Assembly (NCBI GenBank): GCA_009929605.1
Contig: SAAC01000013.1
Span: 1-37,283, forward strand
Source: Negativicutes bacterium
GTDB taxonomy: Bacteria > Bacillota > Negativicutes > Veillonellales > Veillonellaceae
DNA length: 37,283 bases
Direction: 5' to 3'
The number at the start of each line of letters is the position of its first letter. Within the stretch, counting starts at the first letter, position 1. Shown piece after piece: positions 33,091-37,283 of the stretch. The notes below the pieces were generated by a model that was not told where the DNA came from, ran no database searches, and saw only the letters and a program-made list of their open reading frames with translations. Position numbers and translations under genes: made by a program.

Positions 33091-33987
33091 ATGAAAGAAT
33101 TACCTACAATGCAGGAGTTGCAAAGTTTTATTACCTATAACAAAATGGGTAGTTTTACTTTGGCAGCACAATCCATGAACATTACGCAGTCCGCGTTCAG
33201 TGCGCAAATGAAAAAATTAGAACGCTTGGTGGGTGTGAAATTGATTGCTCGATCTACTCGTGGCAGTCGTCTAACAAGAGAAGGCGAATTGTTTTTACCA
33301 GAAGCGGAACATGTTCTTGAAACCTTAGAACGTGCAGTACAATCCATTCGTCTAACTAGTAAAGTGGAACGCCCGGTATTGAATATTGGCGTGTTACGTA
33401 GTTTTGGTGACGTCCGTGTTAATGGTTATGTTGCACACTTTTACAAAAATCACCCAGAGTTTTCTGTGAGCATTTTTGACATGGAAGAAGAAGAAATTCT
33501 TTTGGATTTGCGTGAAAATCGTATTGATATGAGTATTCTTTATTTGCCAAATAATAAAGATATGAGTATGTATGAATCTATCGGCATCCGTGAAGATAGT
33601 TTTGTTTACTATGCGCCTAAATTGATTGGGGATTCTAAAGAACCTATCTCTGTAGAAGCGATGTTAGCAAATCCACTTGTTATGTATCCACCTAAGTATT
33701 TCATGAATCGTACTTTGAAATCCTATTTAGGTGAAGGATCTCAAAATGCGGCATTCCAAGGCAGTCGTTTATCTAATCCATATACTATGGTAGATTACTG
33801 TAATAAAAATGAAGCGGGTTGTGTTGTGGCAAAACCATTCTTGGAATCTATGGAAGTCAATCATGGATATTTAGAATTAGAAAAACCACTTCGGTTGCAA
33901 GTTTGTTTTGCTTTTAAAAAGAACAGTACTAAGTGGGAAACTATGCAAACCTTTATGGATTATGTAGTACAAGAAGCACATTATTAA
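33091..33987 (+). CDS. LysR-family transcriptional regulator
   Basis: The protein has 298 aa when started at ATG 33091, which is preceded by GGGGA and fits the family N-terminus; the frame is open to GTG 33037. The helix-turn-helix is seen in MQELQSFITYNKMGSFTLAAQSMNITQSAFSAQMKKLE (about residues 7-44), followed by VGVKLIARSTRGSRLTREGE. The effector domain shows LNIGVLRSFGDVRVNGYVAHF. No divergent partner gene exists (rpsD is the neighbour), so its target is unclear. The amt-glnK operon downstream is a candidate only by proximity. Confidence 0.9.
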   Translation: MKELPTMQELQSFITYNKMGSFTLAAQSMNITQSAFSAQMKKLERLVGVKLIARSTRGSRLTREGELFLPEAEHVLETLERAVQSIRLTSKVERPVLNIGVLRSFGDVRVNGYVAHFYKNHPEFSVSIFDMEEEEILLDLRENRIDMSILYLPNNKDMSMYESIGIREDSFVYYAPKLIGDSKEPISVEAMLANPLVMYPPKYFMNRTLKSYLGEGSQNAAFQGSRLSNPYTMVDYCNKNEAGCVVAKPFLESMEVNHGYLELEKPLRLQVCFAFKKNSTKWETMQTFMDYVVQEAHY

Positions 33988-34042
33988 TGTGTGCTTAGCT
34001 TACCCATTTTTAACCATTGAATAGAACTTACTATTAAGCATT

Positions 34043-34074
34043 ATTGGCGCACCGATAGGGGGCGCCAATTTTGC
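34043..34074 (+). terminator. Terminator after the second lysR gene
   Basis: ATTGGCGC (34043-34050) pairs with GCGCCAAT (34062-34069) around an 11-base loop, followed by TTTTGCG. The T-run is short. Confidence 0.75.
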
Positions 34075-34166
34075 GCTTATTTTGGTGTAGATATGCTGAT
34101 TACTGTTGTGTCAGTAACATGTGTTAGGATGAGTAAAGTTAAAATAAAAAAATCTATAGAATTTTA

Positions 34167-34195
34167 TTGACAGATAAAAAATACTGGCGTATGAT
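34167..34195 (+). promoter_or_regulatory. Strong promoter of amt
   Basis: A perfect TTGACA (34167-34172) stands 17 bp before TATGAT (34190-34195). Transcription should begin near 34202, giving a leader of about 110 bases that contains the attenuator. Confidence 0.8.
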
Positions 34196-34229
34196 AGTTC
34201 CATAGAGATCTCATATATAAAATTATTTG

Positions 34230-34293
34230 AAGACAATGACGTCTTGTTAGTTTCATAACCTTCGGGTTATGAAACTAACAAGGCGTCTTTTTT
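34230..34293 (+). promoter_or_regulatory. Transcription attenuator in the amt leader
   Basis: A 23-bp stem (34238-34260 / 34265-34287, one G-U pair) with a TTCG tetraloop runs into TTTTTT (34288-34293). This is a very strong intrinsic terminator placed between the promoter and the amt ribosome binding site. An alternative small hairpin, AAGAC (34230-34234) with GTCTT (34241-34245) and hexaloop AATGAC, uses the first bases of the terminator stem and excludes its base. The hexaloop has A at position 1 and G at position 4, the pattern bound by ANTAR antiterminators. A second such hairpin is not clearly present. Confidence 0.7.
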
Positions 34294-34312
34294 ATTGAAT
34301 GGAGAGAAAGAT

Positions 34313-35542
34313 ATGGGAATTGATACAGGTAATACAGCATGGGTTCTACTATGCGCGACATTAGTATTTTTTATGACCCCAGGGTTAGCGTTTTTCTATG
34401 GTGGTATGGCTCGAAGTAAAAATGTTCTCGGCACTATCATGCAAAGTTTCTTTTTAATGGGGCTTATTGGCGTTGAATTTTGTTTACTCGGTTACACTAT
34501 GGCTTTTGGCGATGATATATCTGGTCTTATTGGTGGTTTAAATAAATTGGGATTAGAAGGTGTGGGAACAGCCGTAATGGAAGACACGGGCATTCCTGAA
34601 ATGGCATTTGTGGCATTCCAAGCGATGTTTGCTATTATTACCCCTTCTTTGATTAGTGGTGCTGTACCAGGTCGTATGAAATTTGGTGCCTATGCACTAT
34701 TCTCCCTCATTTGGGCTATCTGTATTTACAATCCGATGGCACACTGGGTATGGGGTGGTGGATTCCTTGCAGAATTAGGTGCTCTTGATTTTGCCGGTGG
34801 TCTTGTAATTCATATTTTATCTGGTGTATCTGCATTAACACTTTGCTTACTTTTGGGCAAACGTCAAGGCTATGGTCGCATCCCGATGTTGCCACATCAT
34901 ATGCCTATGACAATTCTTGGTGCTAGCATCTTGTGGTTTGGCTGGTTTGGCTTTAATGCAGGCTCTGCCCTTGGGGCAGGTCAATTGGCAGCTAATGCAT
35001 TGATTACAACGCTATTGGCGCCTGCAGCGGCTATGGTAGCATGGGTAGTAGTGGAATGGATGCATCATGGTAAACCAACAGTGTTTGGTGCTGCATCTGG
35101 GTGTGTCGCTGGCCTAGTAGCTATTACACCAGCTGCTGGCTTTGTAACTCCACTTGGATCTTTTTGGATTGGTGTTATCGGTGGCGTTATTTGTTACTTT
35201 GCTGTAGCAGTATTGAAAAATAAACTTGGCTATGATGATTCTTTGGATGCTTTCGGTATCCACGGTATTGGTGGTACATGGGGCGCTATCGCTACAGGTA
35301 TCTGGGCTACAACTGAAATTAATGAGGCGGGCGCTAATGGTTTGCTCTATGGCGAAACAGATTTGTTCGTAGCACAATTGATTTCTATTGTAGTGGCCTA
35401 TGCATTGGCTGTTGTGGGGACGTTCATTATCTATAAGGTATTGAGTGCTGTTATGGAAATGCGCCTTGATAAAAATGCTGAAACTATGGGTATCGATATT
35501 AGCGAACATGGTGAAAGTGGTTACAATCAATCCTCCTTATAA
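34313..35542 (+). CDS. amt: Ammonium transporter
   Basis: Amt is a trimeric membrane channel for ammonium uptake. The ATG at 34313 follows GGAGAGAAAGAT and gives 409 aa; the upstream TTG at 34295 overlaps the T-run of the attenuator. Eleven membrane segments are expected. The family signature LDFAGGLVIHILSG (158-171) holds pore His167, and His317 of the twin-His pair lies in FGIHGIGGTWG. FYGGMARSKNVL (28-39) is also typical. It is followed by a PII gene, the usual partner that blocks the pore. Confidence 0.97.
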   Translation: MGIDTGNTAWVLLCATLVFFMTPGLAFFYGGMARSKNVLGTIMQSFFLMGLIGVEFCLLGYTMAFGDDISGLIGGLNKLGLEGVGTAVMEDTGIPEMAFVAFQAMFAIITPSLISGAVPGRMKFGAYALFSLIWAICIYNPMAHWVWGGGFLAELGALDFAGGLVIHILSGVSALTLCLLLGKRQGYGRIPMLPHHMPMTILGASILWFGWFGFNAGSALGAGQLAANALITTLLAPAAAMVAWVVVEWMHHGKPTVFGAASGCVAGLVAITPAAGFVTPLGSFWIGVIGGVICYFAVAVLKNKLGYDDSLDAFGIHGIGGTWGAIATGIWATTEINEAGANGLLYGETDLFVAQLISIVVAYALAVVGTFIIYKVLSAVMEMRLDKNAETMGIDISEHGESGYNQSSL

Positions 35543-35566
35543 AATAATATATATAATATATGGGGA

Positions 35567-35604
35567 GTAGATACAGTAGTCGTGATGACTACTATAGCAT
35601 CTAC
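35567..35604 (+). promoter_or_regulatory. Hairpin between amt and glnK
   Basis: GTAGAT (35567-35572) pairs with ATCTAC (35599-35604) and AGTAGTC (35575-35581) with GACTACT (35587-35593) around GTGAT. There is no T-run. It may stabilise the 3' end of amt or reduce read-through. A TATAAT at 35646-35651 without a good -35 could give glnK its own weak promoter. Confidence 0.45.
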
Positions 35605-35700
35605 ATTACTTTCACATAATTCGTATATGGGGTGAAAGTATAAATTATAATAGAATAGTACTTAGAATAGATAATTGGTGTTGAACATCTGGAGGTTCCT

Positions 35701-36078
35701 ATGAGTAGAATGAAACGGGTAGACATTATTGCTCGATCCGAAAAATTAGAAGATTTAAAAGAAGCCTTGAATAGTATTGGCGTACAAGGTATGACAGTAA
35801 CACAAGTATATGGTTGTGGATTGCAAAAAGGACACGTAGAATTTTATCGCGGCCGTGAGGTCACAATTAATTTGAAACCGATGGTGAAAGTAGAAACTGT
35901 TGTGTGTGACGTACCGGTACAATTGGTAATGGAAAAAGCACGAGAAGTTTTGTCCACTGGTAAGCTCGGTGATGGTAAAATTTTTGTTTGTGATGTAGAA
36001 GATGCGATGCGTATTCGTACTGGTACAACAGGCACAAAAGCAGTAACGGATGACGAAATTGTAGAAGGTGAAGAGTAA
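35701..36078 (+). CDS. glnK: PII-family nitrogen regulator, atypical T-loop
   Basis: PII trimers sense ATP/ADP and 2-oxoglutarate and close Amt channels. The 125-aa protein shows the core VDIIARSEKLEDLKEAL, T-loop GLQKGHVEFYRGREVTINL and the nucleotide-binding TGKLGDGKIFV and RIRTG. The Amt-contacting Arg (E. coli Arg47) is kept in YRG. The uridylylated Tyr51 is Val54 here. Lys58, which holds 2-oxoglutarate, is Met61 (KPMVKVE for the usual PKVKIE). It may therefore respond to nucleotides only. The start is set by GGAGG 5 bases before ATG. Confidence 0.92.
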   Translation: MSRMKRVDIIARSEKLEDLKEALNSIGVQGMTVTQVYGCGLQKGHVEFYRGREVTINLKPMVKVETVVCDVPVQLVMEKAREVLSTGKLGDGKIFVCDVEDAMRIRTGTTGTKAVTDDEIVEGEE

Positions 36079-36187
36079 CAATTTTCGGGACAATAGAGGA
36101 TATTTGTGGTAAAATAACATAAATATTACAATATGTAGTAGAGTGAATCTATCATACATGAAACGTGAAAAGAATCTGTAAATTTTC

Positions 36188-36216
36188 TTGACATAGCCTG
36201 CTCAAATCTGTATAAT
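36188..36216 (+). promoter_or_regulatory. Perfect consensus promoter of rplM-rpsI
   Basis: TTGACA (36188-36193) and TATAAT (36211-36216) are exactly 17 bp apart, the sigma-70 consensus in full. Transcription begins near 36223, leaving a leader of about 90 bases. Confidence 0.92.
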
Positions 36217-36233
36217 ATTTTGAGTAGGCTTTT
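36195..36233 (+). terminator. Terminator-like hairpin overlapping the rplM promoter
   Basis: AGCCTGCTCAAA (36195-36206) pairs with TTTGAGTAGGCT (36219-36230), 12 bp with one G-U, and TTT follows. The left arm lies in the -35/-10 spacer and the -10 sits in the loop. For transcripts coming from glnK it can act as a terminator; new transcripts from the promoter start within the right arm and cannot form it. Confidence 0.65.
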
Positions 36234-36300
36234 GTCATGTTTCCATTAGCCCCGGAAGCAGACGGGTAAAGCTGATTTTGGTAGATATAAGTCGTTATTA
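36234..36300 (+). promoter_or_regulatory. rplM leader, possible L13 autoregulatory element
   Basis: The leader contains CCCCGGAAGCAGACGGGTAAAGCTG (two segments, 36251-36275), in which CCCCG can pair with CGGG and AGC with GCT. L13 leaders that control rplM-rpsI are known in low-GC Gram-positives (the L13_leader family). I infer a relation from position and a compact fold, not from a matched consensus. Confidence 0.35.
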
Positions 36301-36314
36301 GGAGGAAATGCAGC

Positions 36315-36755
36315 ATGAAAACTACATTTATGGCCAATCCGAACACAATCGAACGGAAATGGTATGTTGTTGACGCTGAAGGTAAAACTTTAGGACGCCT
36401 TGCTGCCGAAGTTGCTAAAGTTCTTCGGGGCAAAAATAAACCAACTTTCACACCACACGTTGATACTGGTGACCATGTGATTGTTGTAAACGCAGAAAAA
36501 ATCCGCGTTACTGGCAAAAAATTGGATCAAAAAATTTATTTCCGTCATTCTGGTTATCCAGGTGGATCCACATTCGTTAAATTGGGGGTTATGTTAGAAA
36601 AACACCCTGAACGCGTTGTGGAAATGGCTGTTAAAGGCATGCTTCCAAAAAATAAATTGGGCGCACAACAATACCGTAAATTGAACGTATATGTTGGTCC
36701 TGAACATCCACATGCAGCTCAAAAACCAGAAGTTTTGGAATTGGATATTCGTTAA
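36315..36755 (+). CDS. rplM: 50S ribosomal protein L13
   Basis: L13 is an early-assembly protein of the large subunit. The 146-aa sequence has the N-terminal [18 protein letters not shown] (13-30), [24 protein letters not shown] and the signature [15 protein letters not shown] (about residues 105-119). ATG 36315 lies 9 bases after AGGAGG (36300-36305); the internal Met at codon 6 has no such site. It is cotranscribed with rpsI, as in nearly all bacteria. Confidence 0.99.
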   Translation: MKTTFMANPNTIERKWYVVDAEGKTLGRLAAEVAKVLRGKNKPTFTPHVDTGDHVIVVNAEKIRVTGKKLDQKIYFRHSGYPGGSTFVKLGVMLEKHPERVVEMAVKGMLPKNKLGAQQYRKLNVYVGPEHPHAAQKPEVLELDIR

Positions 36756-36777
36756 TTCCGGGAGGAGGAACATATAA

Positions 36778-37170
36778 ATGGCAGTAGCACAATACTACGG
36801 TACAGGTCGTAGAAAATCTTCCGTTGCCAGAGTTCGTCTGGTACCGGGTACAGGTAAAATCACTGTAAACAAACGCGAACTAGGTGAATATTTCGGTCGC
36901 CAAACTTTGGAATTGATCGTAAAACAACCTTTAAACTTAACTAACACAGTTGAACAATACGATGTAATCGCAACTGTAGCTGGTGGTGGCCCATCCGGTC
37001 AAGCTGGTGCAATTCGTCACGGTATCTCCCGTGCGTTATTGGACGTAGATGGCGAACTTCGTCAATCTTTGAAAAAAGCTGGCTTCTTGACTCGTGACCC
37101 ACGTATGAAAGAACGTAAAAAATACGGTCTTAAAAAAGCTCGTAAAGCTTCCCAGTTCTCCAAACGTTAA
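36778..37170 (+). CDS. rpsI: 30S ribosomal protein S9
   Basis: S9 reaches P-site tRNA with its basic C-terminal tail. The 130 residues begin [20 protein letters not shown], contain the signature [20 protein letters not shown] (about 66-85) and end in [11 protein letters not shown], the usual tail with the terminal Lys-Arg. The ATG follows GGGAGGAGGAACATATAA. Its 3' end is a known integration site for conjugative elements in streptococci. Confidence 0.99.
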   Translation: MAVAQYYGTGRRKSSVARVRLVPGTGKITVNKRELGEYFGRQTLELIVKQPLNLTNTVEQYDVIATVAGGGPSGQAGAIRHGISRALLDVDGELRQSLKKAGFLTRDPRMKERKKYGLKKARKASQFSKR

Positions 37171-37185
37171 GAACAACAAAAATAC

Positions 37186-37222
37186 AAACCCCGTGGACTC
37201 AGTGTTCATGGGGTTTCTTTTT
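37186..37222 (+). terminator. Terminator after rpsI
   Basis: AAACCCCGTG (37186-37195) pairs with CATGGGGTTT (37207-37216), one G-U pair, followed by CTTTTTG. It ends the rplM-rpsI transcript. Confidence 0.88.
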
Positions 37223-37252
37223 GTTTAGTGAGGCTGAATTTAGTACAAAATT

Positions 37253-37283
37253 TTTGAGGTTGCCTACAAGTTGCCTACAAGTT
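37253..37283. repeat. Short direct repeat at the window edge
   Basis: TTGCCTACAAG occurs twice in tandem (about 37259-37269 and 37271-37281), in the sequence following the rpsI terminator. It is cut by the window end, so more copies or an adjoining gene may follow. It could belong to the end of a gene on the minus strand or to an attachment site. Confidence 0.5.

Overview
The window looks like chromosomal DNA of a Negativicutes bacterium, most likely Veillonella or a close relative. The reasons are low-GC coding sequence, AGGAGG-type ribosome binding sites, a Firmicutes-style S10-spc-alpha cluster followed by ECF-transporter genes and truA, and a pair of overlapping cobT-like genes resembling arsA/arsB, which are known from the Negativicute Sporomusa ovata. 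The genus is inferred from gene content; no database was searched.

Region 1 (1-14770) starts with the last codons of tuf and its terminator. It continues with one uninterrupted plus-strand array: S10, L3, L4, L23, L2, S19, L22, S3, L16, L29, S17, L14, L24, L5, S14, S8, L6, L18, S5, L30, L15, SecY, Adk, Map, IF-1, L36, S13, S11, RpoA, L17. L30 (59 aa) and L36 (37 aa) are short genes that are easily missed. rpsD, usually next to rpsK in Clostridia, is absent here; the rpsK-rpoA gap holds an extended -10 promoter. The array ends in a large structured terminator after rplQ.

Region 2 (14771-18976) is a 660-bp gene-free stretch full of inverted repeats, then ecfA1-ecfA2-ecfT-truA with overlapping ends. 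This encodes the energising module for ECF vitamin/metal uptake plus tRNA pseudouridine synthase.

Region 3 (about 19000-36080) is an accessory block of roughly 17 kb lying between truA and rplM-rpsI, genes that are contiguous in Bacillus subtilis. It holds a 2-oxoacid:ferredoxin oxidoreductase (two subunits), a LysR regulator facing a deletion scar (5' end of an RraA-like gene joined to the 3' half of gltS), a MATE exporter and tyrA. It also holds the arsA/arsB pair for cobamide lower-ligand activation, a LarC1-only nickel-pincer-type gene with a 21-histidine stretch, and six tRNA genes (Gly, Asn, Gln, Lys, Glu, Val) behind tandem promoters. Next come a hairpin-rich spacer, panB, a ynfA remnant, a 48-aa membrane microprotein, relocated rpsD on the minus strand, a second LysR gene and an amt-glnK nitrogen module.

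Region 4 (36080-37283) returns to ribosomal genes: rplM-rpsI behind a perfect consensus promoter whose -10 sits in the loop of the preceding terminator. The window ends in a short direct repeat.

The most interesting signals are non-coding. They are a repeated hairpin family with a conserved 6x6 internal loop (after rplQ and after the tRNA cluster), a pair of 32-nt hairpins with compensatory base changes (one inside a 121-bp palindromic element), a strong promoter-attenuator in front of amt with an ANTAR-like alternative hairpin, 14-bp tandem repeats abutting the rpsD promoter, and a PII protein lacking both Tyr51 and Lys58.
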